Source of the DNA: Paraburkholderia heleia NBRC 101817
Lineage (GTDB): Bacteria; Pseudomonadota; Gammaproteobacteria; Burkholderiales; Burkholderiaceae
NCBI RefSeq assembly: GCF_000739775.1
Contig: NZ_BBJH01000037.1
Location: forward strand, 1 to 64,000
DNA length: 64,000 nt
Direction: 5' to 3'
Positions within the stretch are counted from its first letter, which is position 1, and every line of letters begins with the position of its first letter. Below, piece by piece: positions 25,734 to 35,046 of the stretch. The notes under the pieces are model-generated. The model was not told the origin of the DNA. It did not search any database and was given only the letters and a program-made list of their open reading frames with translations. The translations under genes and the position numbers were made by a program.

Positions 25734-28712
25734 TCACGGCCGCAGCAGGTTGCACATCTGCGAATATCCTAACTCGCGATGCGATTCCCACTGGACGTCA
25801 TCGAAAAACTGGTTGGCGGTAGTCTCGTTGGGAAACGAGGGGTTCTGCTTCCGATACTCGCGCACGTCGGCCGGGGCGGCGGAGGTGACGCGAGGCTTGA
25901 TGACCAGTATCTGCCCATTAGTCCCGTTGGCAAACGTAACCGCGAACTGGAGCGCGAGGAACTTTCGCTTCCTCCTGAATTCTCCGATCGACAAGGCGAT
26001 GTGAGCCGGATTCAGGCGGAACCAGGAAGGGAGCGGGAGCCGTGTGCGCGGCTCGCGTATTTCGGCGCCGAAATCGACGCGCGCGCGACGAATCAAGTTT
26101 GCAATATCGCCGAACTGATATTCCGGATCACAGCCATTGTCGATCAGCACGATGAATTTCAGCTTGCGCCGCAGTAATTCGTAGGCACCCGTGTTTTCGA
26201 AATGACCGCCATCGGTGAGATACCAGCGGCGCCCACGCGGCCCGTCGAATTCACCCATCAATTCGTCCATGAGGCAGAACTGCGTGCCGAAGAGTTTCTC
26301 GGAGAGAAAACGGTGAGGGAGGTTCGCGTCGGGTATCGGCACACGCTTGCGCTCGAAGTTCACCGCACCCAACTGGAATGGCTTCGAAAACGTATCCCAC
26401 CAATAGCCGAGACGGATATTCGCCACGCCAAGCAGCAGTGAGTAACCAACGTGCGTATTCTGGCCGAGCCCAGTGCTCACAGCGGCACCGGAAATGGCGA
26501 CCCAGTCGCCCAGCGTCATCGATTCGAGCCAGATGTCACGCGTGCGCGATTCCCCACGGACGTAACACGCCGGCGTCGAAATATCGTTCGCGCTTTCCCA
26601 TTCGCACTCGAGCACGCCGAGCCTGGCGCCCACGGTCATGCCGCCAGGCCCGATGCTAAAGGCGAGCCCACGGGCGCCACGCTGTACCAGCGACGAGTCC
26701 CAGTCGATCGTCTTGTTGATCGTCGCGTTGATGAGATGAACCGGCGCATGACTACGGGAGTGGAAATATTCCCCCATCGTGATGCTGTCGCCAGCCACGA
26801 GATTGGTCACGTCACGCATGGCGGGCATGTTCAGCCGCGTGGCATTGGTCGCGCCCAGAAACGCGCGGGTCAAGCGCGTGCTGTAAAGCCGCTGATAGGT
26901 CGAGAGATTCAGGAACTGGATGCACAGGCCATCCACCATCGCCAGTGCGAGAAAGGCAACGCACAGGATTGCCATGCGCGATGCGTAGTCCTGGTCGTTG
27001 CCGTAATGCCGCCATATGACCATCGAGATCGAGAGGGCCACGGTGGACCAGAACGCCAGCGTGGCGAGCGCCGCGAAGGCCGCGGCGACCGATGCGAGAA
27101 CGAGGCGCGGAATTTTGCTGAGACCGCCAACGATGTTGTCGCCTTTCGCTAACAGGAAACGGGCGACACTCCATAGCACAGCGCCGATGCCGGCCAGCAC
27201 ACCCAGTGGGCCGGAGTTCGGCGCGCTCAGGAAGTTCATGGATAGGTGGCGAGTGGCTTCGTACGTGAGTCCGCCGAGTGCGTCGACGAGCGCGAGTAGC
27301 AGCATCCAGAGCACAATCTGAATCGGTCCGGCGCCGACATGATGTCCACAGAGACGAAGCGGTGTTGTGAACGCGTTCGTGAGCGCATTGCGCAAGCGGT
27401 CGACGAAGGCCCGGCTATCCGAGCGCGGCGACGAGGAGGGAACCGAGCCGCGGTACCACGATTTGCCTGAGCCGCTGCCTCGCTTGCCGACATATAGCCA
27501 CGCGATGACCAGAAACAGGGTGCCGAGCACACCCGTGCTGATGACGAAGAGCGCGGCGAGAAGCTTGGCGGACGGATGCGTCAGCTGGCCGAGCAGCAGT
27601 GCCGTTACTGGCTTTGACGATCCGTGATTGAATACGACGATTGTGCTGACGGCCAGTGAAGTGACTATGAATAGCGATATGAAAGGCAGCCACTTTCCTA
27701 CGAAGCCCGTTTTCTGTGCGAGGTTCTGGGTCAGCCAGTAGGCGCGGCTGAGCGGAGAAAAAACAAATGCAGCGATGAGGACGGCGATGGCCCCGGGCAA
27801 CAGCGAGCGGGCCCACCAGATGTCGGGTACGGCCGATTGCAGTGGAGCCCACCAGGGGTCGCCCACGATCAGAGGGGAACACCAGACGTCCGGCACGGAC
27901 GAGAGCAACGGAGACCAGCACACCTCAGGCGAGACCAGGTGCAGCTGCTTGAGATCCGCTACGGCCATCGATGGATGCGTCAACCACGACGCAGGGTGCG
28001 GCGAAAGTACGTAGAACCACCAGACGTCCGATGCCGGCGAGGGCGGGCCGAGGAGCTGCGCGGCCAAATCGTGCACGGCGAAGTCCAGCAGGCCAAACGC
28101 AAGAAGAATCGTCAGAAGCGACACGCCGATCACATACTGTACGGCGAACCAGTTTCTCATCGAGAACACGAGGTATTGAAGGTAGTCCTTCAAGCCGTTC
28201 GGCACGAGATAGTTGCAGTTGTCGCGCAAATAGGCGATGGGTGTGACTGCGTCCGCTTCGTCGGGCGCCGCGTCCGGGCATAGCTTGCCCGACGCCCTCT
28301 GGGCCTGAGCGATGAAAGCTGATTGCTCAAGTCGCAAGTTCCCTGCGCGTAGTTCGTCAGGAACGAAAAGACTGCCATAGAATGCGCCGATGTAGCTGCC
28401 GCCCGAAACCGTGGAAAGATAGTCGAAGCGCTTCAGCGTCTTCGTGTCGGCCAGTGCCTGAAGGATGCCTAACGAAAATACGGCGCTCCGTATGCCGCCG
28501 CCCGAGATGGCCAGGCCGCAGGCATCGGTGGCGCTGGGCAATTCGGGAAGATCGACCGCAATCCGATGTCGCTCGACCTGCTCCAGTTCCCGACGCGAGA
28601 AGTCCGGAGGCAGTTGCCACGACGGCGCAGGTGGAGGCGTCGAAGCCGCGGCGGGCTTGCGCACGGGTCGCAGCAGGGTCCTGACAATGCACGAAAGGAG
28701 ACCCGGCATCAT
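25734..28712 (-). CDS. Large membrane-embedded patatin-like phospholipase
   Basis: A 992-residue protein. The patatin N-part has the oxyanion motif LAISGGGIRSAVFSLG (residues about 67-82) and the Ser motif LSTVSGGSYIG near residue 103. A long middle part carries about seven to nine hydrophobic segments between roughly residues 165 and 630 (for example YVIGVSLLTILLAFGLLDFAV and LLPGAIAVLIAAFVFSPL). The catalytic Asp motif LTDGGHFENTGAYELLRR lies near residue 850. The catalytic halves are thus separated by a membrane domain. It likely hydrolyses lipids at the inner membrane. GC is visibly lower than the neighbouring metabolic genes. It is followed closely by the lipase gene. Confidence 0.82.
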   Translation of the reverse strand: MMPGLLSCIVRTLLRPVRKPAAASTPPPAPSWQLPPDFSRRELEQVERHRIAVDLPELPSATDACGLAISGGGIRSAVFSLGILQALADTKTLKRFDYLSTVSGGSYIGAFYGSLFVPDELRAGNLRLEQSAFIAQAQRASGKLCPDAAPDEADAVTPIAYLRDNCNYLVPNGLKDYLQYLVFSMRNWFAVQYVIGVSLLTILLAFGLLDFAVHDLAAQLLGPPSPASDVWWFYVLSPHPASWLTHPSMAVADLKQLHLVSPEVCWSPLLSSVPDVWCSPLIVGDPWWAPLQSAVPDIWWARSLLPGAIAVLIAAFVFSPLSRAYWLTQNLAQKTGFVGKWLPFISLFIVTSLAVSTIVVFNHGSSKPVTALLLGQLTHPSAKLLAALFVISTGVLGTLFLVIAWLYVGKRGSGSGKSWYRGSVPSSSPRSDSRAFVDRLRNALTNAFTTPLRLCGHHVGAGPIQIVLWMLLLALVDALGGLTYEATRHLSMNFLSAPNSGPLGVLAGIGAVLWSVARFLLAKGDNIVGGLSKIPRLVLASVAAAFAALATLAFWSTVALSISMVIWRHYGNDQDYASRMAILCVAFLALAMVDGLCIQFLNLSTYQRLYSTRLTRAFLGATNATRLNMPAMRDVTNLVAGDSITMGEYFHSRSHAPVHLINATINKTIDWDSSLVQRGARGLAFSIGPGGMTVGARLGVLECEWESANDISTPACYVRGESRTRDIWLESMTLGDWVAISGAAVSTGLGQNTHVGYSLLLGVANIRLGYWWDTFSKPFQLGAVNFERKRVPIPDANLPHRFLSEKLFGTQFCLMDELMGEFDGPRGRRWYLTDGGHFENTGAYELLRRKLKFIVLIDNGCDPEYQFGDIANLIRRARVDFGAEIREPRTRLPLPSWFRLNPAHIALSIGEFRRKRKFLALQFAVTFANGTNGQILVIKPRVTSAAPADVREYRKQNPSFPNETTANQFFDDVQWESHRELGYSQMCNLLRP

Positions 28713-28947
28713 TCACTCCTGTTCTCTGGACGATGAACGGCGCAGCACTTAGGTCAGAATGTCGGGGCAGCCGGCACAGTATGAGGAAATTAAAGTCCGG
28801 ATGGTTGTCGGCGTATGTGATCTGGCGAACACAAGCGGCGCAAACACACTGGACATGATCGCAATCGTTCGTAACGCTCACGGCGTCCGTTTGCTTACAA
28901 TGTGACGCTACGCGTACTCGCTGGGAGGTAGAGTACCGAGTCAATCG

Positions 28948-29727
28948 CTAATCCAAAGCGATGATTCTGTATCGCTTGTTGTTGATCGTTTTATAAATGA
29001 TGGAAAACGGAAACGCTTTGAGCAAGACTTTTATCAGAAACTCGTTGTTGCAATAAATCTCCTCCGGCCCAACGGTTTCGATGGTTTGCAGGAGCGAGTG
29101 GTGATCGCCCGTGAATTCAAGACGGCTGTCCACCCTCCATTCCTGTTTCAGGTTCAAAGGGTAGGCGGAGTCGTCAATGGCCAATGTCTTTTTGTAGCGT
29201 TGATCTTCCAGCAGTGCCGCTTCCGCCTTCACGAAATCGTCGAAGCACTGGCGACTGGTGACGTACCGCTCCCACGGCAATATTGCGTGCACCGAAGAGC
29301 AGTCTTTGTAGTGGTCCGCTTCCGTTCTACTATCGGCGTGGTGCACCAGCGTCAGCACTCTGATCAAAGACTCGTCTTTAACAAAAGAAAGCAAATACTC
29401 GTAGCAGTTGGCCAGCGTATATCCAACACCGGCAACATCGTCCACGAGAAGGATTGTCTTGCCTTGCTCGATGCAGGAATCGACGAGAGCAAACACTTTC
29501 TGGTTGTTGATTTCGGCCCTTGCTTCCCGACGATCGTAGTGTACAAAGTCGACCGGAAGGCCCAGCATCTGCGAAAGCATCAGGGCAGGTATGGCGCCCC
29601 CGCGCAAGATGCCGAGTATCAAACCTGTGTTTTCCCGAACCAGCTGCTCTCTTTTAGACAGGCAAAAGGTTTCTATGTCGTCGTAGCCATAGAAGTAGAC
29701 GGGAAGCCGGGAAAATTCTGTGTTCAC
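28948..29727 (-). CDS. Orphan type-I phosphoribosyltransferase-like protein
   Basis: A 259-residue protein. LILGILRGGAIPALMLSQMLG and ILLVDDVAGVGYTLANCYEYL are the first substrate loop and the PRPP-binding loop of type-I phosphoribosyltransferases. The two acidic residues are kept, but the usual Thr/Ser-Gly is Val-Gly here. FVHYDRRE is the flexible-loop region. The C-terminal 110 residues match nothing I know. The GTG at 29727 is preferred for its GGAG; a TTG nine codons earlier is the alternative. The gene is far more AT-rich than its surroundings, which suggests recent transfer. It sits between two patatin genes and has no nucleotide-salvage neighbour. Confidence 0.75.
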   Translation of the reverse strand: MNTEFSRLPVYFYGYDDIETFCLSKREQLVRENTGLILGILRGGAIPALMLSQMLGLPVDFVHYDRREARAEINNQKVFALVDSCIEQGKTILLVDDVAGVGYTLANCYEYLLSFVKDESLIRVLTLVHHADSRTEADHYKDCSSVHAILPWERYVTSRQCFDDFVKAEAALLEDQRYKKTLAIDDSAYPLNLKQEWRVDSRLEFTGDHHSLLQTIETVGPEEIYCNNEFLIKVLLKAFPFSIIYKTINNKRYRIIALD

Positions 29728-29845
29728 CTGGTTTTGCTCCGAATATCCGCCCAACCGTGGCGCGGTCGCTCCTGCCCGGCCATGAGCACGGGCGCGCTCA
29801 GTTTACCGGCCTACTGCTTCAGTGTCTCACGCCACGCCACAGGCG

Positions 29846-30964
29846 TTACTGCGTGTGCGTCCCGCTGACCCGTTTGAGCGTTGGATCGAGCAACGCATCC
29901 TTGACGTCGAGCGAAGACACTTTCCCGAGATTCGCGTAGTTTTCTGTGAGCCACACCTGCGCCACCTCGCGTCCGCGGTCGAACAGCGTTTTGAGCAGCG
30001 ACCAGGACGTGCTGCTCTTGGAGACGAAACCGAACTGCGCGAGAAAGTCGTCGTCGCGAATCAGGTGAAACCGGACGGTCTTGAAGCGGCTTTTGCTCGC
30101 GGCCTCTTCCCCAACCGAGTCGAGCACGCGGTTGACCGCCTCGATCGCGTTGATCTCCAGCACCACGGAAGCGTTGAAACCGATTTCGTTGAGCCGGTTC
30201 AGAATGCCACGCGCATTTCTCGGCGGCATGTCGTGGCGCACGAACGGATTCACGAGGATCAGGATCAGGTCCTGGGCATGGGCGATCAGCGGCGCCAAGG
30301 GCGGATTGCCCAGATAGCCGCCGTCCCAGTACGGTTCGCCGTGGACGTTCACGGTGCGGAATTCGCCTGGCAGGCATGCGGACGCGCGCAGCACATCGAC
30401 AGAAATTTCGGGCTGCGTAAAGATGATGCGCTCGTCGGTTCGTACGTTGGTCGCGCATACGAATAGCCGCGGGCCGCCGCGTTTCGCATTGAGCGTGGAG
30501 AGATCAGATTCCGGGAGCGCGGAGCGGACCACCGGCCCGAGCGGATCGCGATAAAAGGGATTGTTGTAAGGCGAAGCGACGAGTCCCACGATCTCCGAAA
30601 ATATGGCGCCAGGACTCCAGTCGATATTCCAGCCGCCGAACGGCCCAGGCTCGGAAAAGCCGAAGAGCGCATTGCCGGCCTGCTCCCCGGCGTGCGACAC
30701 CGCTTCCCAGAAGGTGCGCAGCCGCTCGCGCGCTTTTGCTGCGCCGCCGCTGGCCAGGCCCGCCGCGCATAGCGCCGCGTTGATTCCGCCCGCGCTGGCC
30801 CCGCTGATCGCCTCGACACTGAACGGCGTGCCCTGCGATGTCGATTCCAGCAATCGATCGAGCACGCCCCACGTGAAAGCGCCGTGCGAGCCGCCGCCTT
30901 GCAGGGCAAGTGCGACTTTGGGGTCGGACTGTTGCACGCCGCCCGTGGATGCTTCTATCGCCAT
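29846..30964 (-). CDS. Patatin-like phospholipase
   Basis: A 372-residue soluble patatin. The oxyanion motif is LALQGGGSHGAFTWGVLDRL, the Ser motif is AISGASAGGINAALCAAGL and the Asp motif is PYWDGGYLGNPPLAPL. These give a complete Ser-Asp dyad. No signal peptide is present. The ATG at 30964 follows GAGGGGAG. It is the first of four leftward genes (patatin, phosphoribosyltransferase, membrane patatin, lipase). It is more like RssA/PHB-depolymerase-type patatins than the large membrane one downstream. Substrate is unknown. Confidence 0.88.
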   Translation of the reverse strand: MAIEASTGGVQQSDPKVALALQGGGSHGAFTWGVLDRLLESTSQGTPFSVEAISGASAGGINAALCAAGLASGGAAKARERLRTFWEAVSHAGEQAGNALFGFSEPGPFGGWNIDWSPGAIFSEIVGLVASPYNNPFYRDPLGPVVRSALPESDLSTLNAKRGGPRLFVCATNVRTDERIIFTQPEISVDVLRASACLPGEFRTVNVHGEPYWDGGYLGNPPLAPLIAHAQDLILILVNPFVRHDMPPRNARGILNRLNEIGFNASVVLEINAIEAVNRVLDSVGEEAASKSRFKTVRFHLIRDDDFLAQFGFVSKSSTSWSLLKTLFDRGREVAQVWLTENYANLGKVSSLDVKDALLDPTLKRVSGTHTQ

Positions 30965-31300
30965 GGCTCCCCTCTCGTCGTCATCGCGCTGCACGCAATC
31001 GTACGCGCGCGAGGGAACGCGTGGGCGGCGAATGCCGCCTCAGGAACCGGTAAGGACGGGGGCGCGGCCTTCAGCGCGTTCGCGCACAAGCGTGTGGCGA
31101 AATGGGGACGGCGCAGCGCTGTGGCCGGCAGACCGATGTATGCCAGCCTGATCTGGATCGCGTTCGCACGGTGACCGCTGCCGACGCGTATGCGGTCTCC
31201 CGGGTTGACGCGCGTCCCCGGCATCAACAGACTCCAGTCATCGATCCACACGGGAGCGAACTTGACCAACCGGGATCTTGTTGAAAGCGAGCCGAAGGGC
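30965..31300. other. 336-bp divergent intergenic region
   Basis: It separates the leftward patatin from the rightward MFS gene. A leftward frame (ATG 31224 to stop 30955) would encode 89 residues beginning MPGTRVNPGDRIRVGSGH with GC-rich third positions, overlapping the patatin start. It has no clear ribosome-binding site or recognised family, so it is not called as a gene. Confidence 0.3.
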
Positions 31301-32878
31301 GTGCATGTCGTCGCCGCGCAGGCGAGCCCGTGCGACGAGCTCCTTATCCGCGCGCAGCCCTCCGTAGTCGACCGTCCGTGCCAGCGCAAGCGTCTTGCGC
31401 TCGCTGCGACGATCCTGGGTTCGAGCATGGCGTTCATAGACGGCTCGGTCGTCAACGTTGCACTGCCGTCCATTCAGAGCGAACTCGGTGCGAGCGTCGC
31501 TGCGATGCAATGGGTCGTCAACGCGTATTTGCTTTTTCTCGGTTCCCTCGTGCTGGTCGGCGGGTCGATGGGGGACAAGCTTGGCCGCCGCACGGTGTTC
31601 ATCGCGGGCATTGCGCTGTTTACGCTGGCGTCGGCGGCTTGCGGCCTCGCGCCGAATGCCGCTGCGCTGATTGCCGCCCGCGCGGCTCAAGGCATTGGCG
31701 CGGCGCTGCTCGTACCCAGCAGTCTCGCGATCATCGGCGCGGTGTTCGACGACGAAGCACGTGGGCGGGCGATCGGCACCTGGGCAGGCGTCGGCGCGAT
31801 CACGTCGGCGGTGGGGCCCGTGGCGGGCGGCTGGCTCGTCGATGCATTTTCGTGGCGCGCGATCTTCTTCCTGAACGTCCCGCTCGCCGCGCTTACGATC
31901 GCGCTCGCTGTTGCATCGGTACCCAACAGTCACCGGCCCGATGCGCCCGGGCAGCTCGACTGGCCCGGCGCGCTGGCCGCGGCAGCAGGACTTGCGAGTC
32001 TGACTTTCGGCCTGACCCAGGCGTCGGCGCGAGGCTTCGGGCATCCGTTCGTACTGGTCGCAATAGGCGTGGGCGTGCTTGTGCTCGCTGCATTCGCGAT
32101 GATCGAAGCGCGCAGCGCCAACCCCATGATGCCGCTCGATGTGTTCCGTTCGCGCGACTTCACGGCCGCGAACCTCGTCACTCTGCTGCTTTACTTCGGG
32201 CTCGGCGGCGCGTTCTTCTTCCTGCCGTTCACGCTGATCCGCGCGCAGGGTTTCACCGCGACCGAAGCGGGTGCGGCGCTGTTGCCGGTGCCCGTCATCA
32301 TCGGTTTGCTGTCGCGCTTCACCGGTGGACTGACGAGCCGCTTTGGCTCACGCGCGCTGTTGACCGTTGGCCCGGGCGTCGCCGGGCTCGGGTTTGCACT
32401 ATTGGCGCTGCCGCTCGTGCGAGGAAGCTACTGGACCGGATTCTTCCCCGCGCTCGCGGTGCTCGGGCTCGGCATGACGATCACCGTCGCGCCGCTCACC
32501 ACGACCGTGATGGGCGCGGTATCGGGCGAGCGCACCGGTATCGCGTCCGGCATCAACAACGCCGTGGCGCGCGTGGCGAGCCTGCTGGCGGTGGCGGTGC
32601 TCGGCATCGTGTTCGTGTGGTCGCATCACGCGGCGCTGGCGGCGCGCCTCGACGCGTTGCACGTGCCGGTGGGCGCTCGCCAGACGGGGCAACTGCTGGA
32701 GCCGGACGGGCAAGGCGGGCCCGCGTCGGGCGGCGCCGGCCCGCCGCAAGCAACGCCGGTGGCGCGTGCGCAAGCGGACGCCATGATCGACGCGCTGCGT
32801 GCCGTCGCCGTTGTGTCTGCCGCGTGCGCGTTCGCTGGAGCGGGTATTGCGGCGGCAGCCATACAGCCCCGGAGATGA
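31301..32878 (+). CDS. MFS multidrug exporter, DHA2 (14-TM) family
   Basis: A drug:H+ antiporter of about 525 residues. TM1 motif GSSMAFIDGSVVNVALPSIQ, motif A GGSMGDKLGRRTVF and motif C GVGAITSAVGPVAGGWLVD define the DHA2/EmrB-QacA branch. About 14 hydrophobic segments are present. The frame is open upstream to 31190; the GTG at 31301 is chosen as it leaves a 30-residue cytoplasmic lead, but no strong ribosome-binding site decides this. The substrate is unknown and there is no adjacent membrane-fusion gene. Confidence 0.85.
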   Translation: MHVVAAQASPCDELLIRAQPSVVDRPCQRKRLALAATILGSSMAFIDGSVVNVALPSIQSELGASVAAMQWVVNAYLLFLGSLVLVGGSMGDKLGRRTVFIAGIALFTLASAACGLAPNAAALIAARAAQGIGAALLVPSSLAIIGAVFDDEARGRAIGTWAGVGAITSAVGPVAGGWLVDAFSWRAIFFLNVPLAALTIALAVASVPNSHRPDAPGQLDWPGALAAAAGLASLTFGLTQASARGFGHPFVLVAIGVGVLVLAAFAMIEARSANPMMPLDVFRSRDFTAANLVTLLLYFGLGGAFFFLPFTLIRAQGFTATEAGAALLPVPVIIGLLSRFTGGLTSRFGSRALLTVGPGVAGLGFALLALPLVRGSYWTGFFPALAVLGLGMTITVAPLTTTVMGAVSGERTGIASGINNAVARVASLLAVAVLGIVFVWSHHAALAARLDALHVPVGARQTGQLLEPDGQGGPASGGAGPPQATPVARAQADAMIDALRAVAVVSAACAFAGAGIAAAAIQPRR

Positions 32879-32948
32879 ACGGCAAACGCCCGATGCCAGG
32901 GAAAACCCTCAAACACGGGCCGGCGCCGGGTCGGCCCGACCGCTGCGC

Positions 32949-34211
32949 CTACGCGACCTTGCGAGTCAGATCCACCTGTCCCGAAGCGCCGGCGCTCAGT
33001 TCGGCGCGATCCGACTCGGGCACTTCGCCCGCGCGCCGATGGATGTCGTGCGTGACGAAGCCTTGCTCGCGGCTCGGTATCGAGAACCAGTCCGGATGCG
33101 CAAACGACTGGCGAATGTCTTCGACGCCGCTCGACCAGTGTTCTTTCATGGTGTCGGCACTGAATTCGTAGTCCTTGTAATGCCCTTCGTAAGGCTTGTT
33201 CTTGTAGATCAGATGGACCACATTGATCGACGAACCATCGGCCACTTTCTCGGCGAGCTGGAACAGGGGATCGTTGCGGCGCGCTTCGGCAGGCACGTGC
33301 TCGAGGAGTTCCTTGATAAAGCGCGCATGCTTTTGCCGATCGGCAAGCATGTTGGTGATGGCGCGCGTGCGGCTCGAATACTGAATGTCCTTGGCTCGTT
33401 CGGCCACGTCGAGGAAATCGGCGGGTACGTTGCCGCTCGCACTCCATAGATCGACCTGGAATACGAGCGTGTCCTTGTGGTCCGCGTCGCGCAGCACCTC
33501 CGTGAGCGGTGTGTTCGACACGAGGCCGCCGTCCCAGTAATACTCACCCTCGATTTCCACGGCCGGAAAGCCCGGCGGCAGCGCGCCCGATGCCATGAAG
33601 TGCTCGGGCTCGAGCCGCATCTTCGCGTTGTCGAAATAGACGAGATTGCCGCTGCGCACGTTCACCGCGCCCACCGACACCCGGATCGGGCCATCGTTGA
33701 TACGGTCGAAATCGGCGAAACGTTGCAGCGTCGATTTCAGTGCGGCGGTGTCATAGTAGCTCACCGCATTCGGTGTCGCCTTTTGCCAGCCGGCGACCGG
33801 CAGCGGGCGGCGCGGTGCGAAAAAGCCCGGCTGGCCTTCGGTCAGCGCGCGGCCCGCGGCCCACATGCTGGCCCAACGGCGCGCCAATTCCTGATGGCTG
33901 AACAGCGGCATGGCGAGCGCGCCGAGGTTCCCGAACCAGTCGAGCGGATGGCAGATCGACTCCCAGAAGCCGCGCAGCGCTTCGACGCGCCGCGCGGGCT
34001 CGTTGCCCGCGATAATCGCTGTGTTGAGCGCGCCGATCGATACGCCCGCAATGCGATGCGGTTCGACGCCGGCCTGTGCGAGCCCTTCGAACACGCCGGC
34101 CTGATAGGACCCGAGCGCGCCGCCGCCCTGCAAAACAAGGGCGATTTCGTCGTAGCGCGGCAGCTCAAACGGCTTGCGCTCCGTGCGGGCGGTGAGATTG
34201 CTGCTGCGCAT
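32949..34211 (-). CDS. Patatin-like phospholipase of the PHB/ketone-body cluster
   Basis: A 420-residue patatin with LVLQGGGALGSYQAGVFEGLA, the Ser motif IAGVSIGALNTAIIAGN and the Asp motif YYWDGGLVSNTPL. The C-terminal DUF3734-like part has INVVHLIYKNKPYEGHYKDYEFS and HWSSGVEDIRQSF. It lies 18 bp downstream of bdhA and is almost certainly in one operon with bdhA and adc. The repeated genomic association of this patatin with 3-hydroxybutyrate dehydrogenase suggests a role in releasing hydroxybutyrate or in lipid turnover; the substrate is not shown by sequence. AGGGAGAA precedes the ATG. Confidence 0.88.
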   Translation of the reverse strand: MRSSNLTARTERKPFELPRYDEIALVLQGGGALGSYQAGVFEGLAQAGVEPHRIAGVSIGALNTAIIAGNEPARRVEALRGFWESICHPLDWFGNLGALAMPLFSHQELARRWASMWAAGRALTEGQPGFFAPRRPLPVAGWQKATPNAVSYYDTAALKSTLQRFADFDRINDGPIRVSVGAVNVRSGNLVYFDNAKMRLEPEHFMASGALPPGFPAVEIEGEYYWDGGLVSNTPLTEVLRDADHKDTLVFQVDLWSASGNVPADFLDVAERAKDIQYSSRTRAITNMLADRQKHARFIKELLEHVPAEARRNDPLFQLAEKVADGSSINVVHLIYKNKPYEGHYKDYEFSADTMKEHWSSGVEDIRQSFAHPDWFSIPSREQGFVTHDIHRRAGEVPESDRAELSAGASGQVDLTRKVA

Positions 34212-34229
34212 ACGTTCTCCCTTGCTTCG

Positions 34230-35012
34230 TTAGTGCATCGACCAGCCGTGCGTGACGAGCACCGACTGGCCCGTCAACGCCTGCGACCCGAAACCCGCGA
34301 GGAACGCGACGGTGTTGGCCACGTCGTCGAGCGAGGTGAACTCGCCGTCCACGGTGTCCTTGAGCATCACGTTCCTGACGACGTCGGCTTCCGAAATGCC
34401 GAGTGCCGCCGCCTGCTCGGGAATCTGCTTGTCGACGAGCGGCGTACGCACGAATCCCGGGCACACGACGTTGGCGCGCACGCCGCGCGGACCGCCTTCC
34501 TTCGCCACGACACGGGCCAGGCCGAGCAAACCGTGCTTCGCCGTGACATAAGCCGCCTTGAGCTTCGACGCCTCGTGCGAGTGCACCGATCCCATGTAGA
34601 CGATCGAGCCGCCCTTGCCGCTGCCGTACATATGCTTGAGCGCGGCCTTGGTGGTGAGAAATGCGCCGTCGAGATGAATCGCGAGCATCTTCTTCCAGTC
34701 GGCGAACGGGAACTCGTCCACCGGGCTGATGATCTGGATGCCCGCGTTCGACACGAGCACGTCGATCCCGCCGAAGGCTCTCGCGGCTTCGTCGATCCCC
34801 GCATTCACGGCTTCCTCGTTGGTGACATCCATTGCCACGGCAAAGGCCCGTCCGCCCGCCGCCACGATGCTGTCCGCCACCTTTCCGGCGTTCGCGAGAT
34901 TGAGGTCGGCGATCACGACCGCCGCCCCCTGGCTCGCGAACGTGCGCGCGCAATGTTCGCCAATGCCGCTCGCGGCGCCTGTGACGACTGCGACCTTATC
35001 TTTCAAAGACAT
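34230..35012 (-). CDS. bdhA: 3-hydroxybutyrate dehydrogenase
   Basis: A 260-residue SDR that oxidises (R)-3-hydroxybutyrate to acetoacetate with NAD+. The Rossmann motif is VVTGAASGIGEHCA. The catalytic residues are Ser in YMGSVHSHEASKLK and Tyr-x-x-x-Lys in YVTAKHG. CPGFVRTPLVDKQIPEQA is a segment characteristic of BdhA. AAGGGAT precedes the ATG. It sits between adc and the patatin gene; acetoacetate made here is the substrate of the adjacent acetoacetate decarboxylase. Confidence 0.94.
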   Translation of the reverse strand: MSLKDKVAVVTGAASGIGEHCARTFASQGAAVVIADLNLANAGKVADSIVAAGGRAFAVAMDVTNEEAVNAGIDEAARAFGGIDVLVSNAGIQIISPVDEFPFADWKKMLAIHLDGAFLTTKAALKHMYGSGKGGSIVYMGSVHSHEASKLKAAYVTAKHGLLGLARVVAKEGGPRGVRANVVCPGFVRTPLVDKQIPEQAAALGISEADVVRNVMLKDTVDGEFTSLDDVANTVAFLAGFGSQALTGQSVLVTHGWSMH

Positions 35013-35046
35013 GTGTATCCCTTACTAAAAGAAAATTTTAAACAGC

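Noticed and set aside
31330..33171. A 613-codon frame over the MFS gene and the patatin 3' end
   Set aside because: It crosses two convergent real genes and has no domain; the MFS frame carries all motifs.
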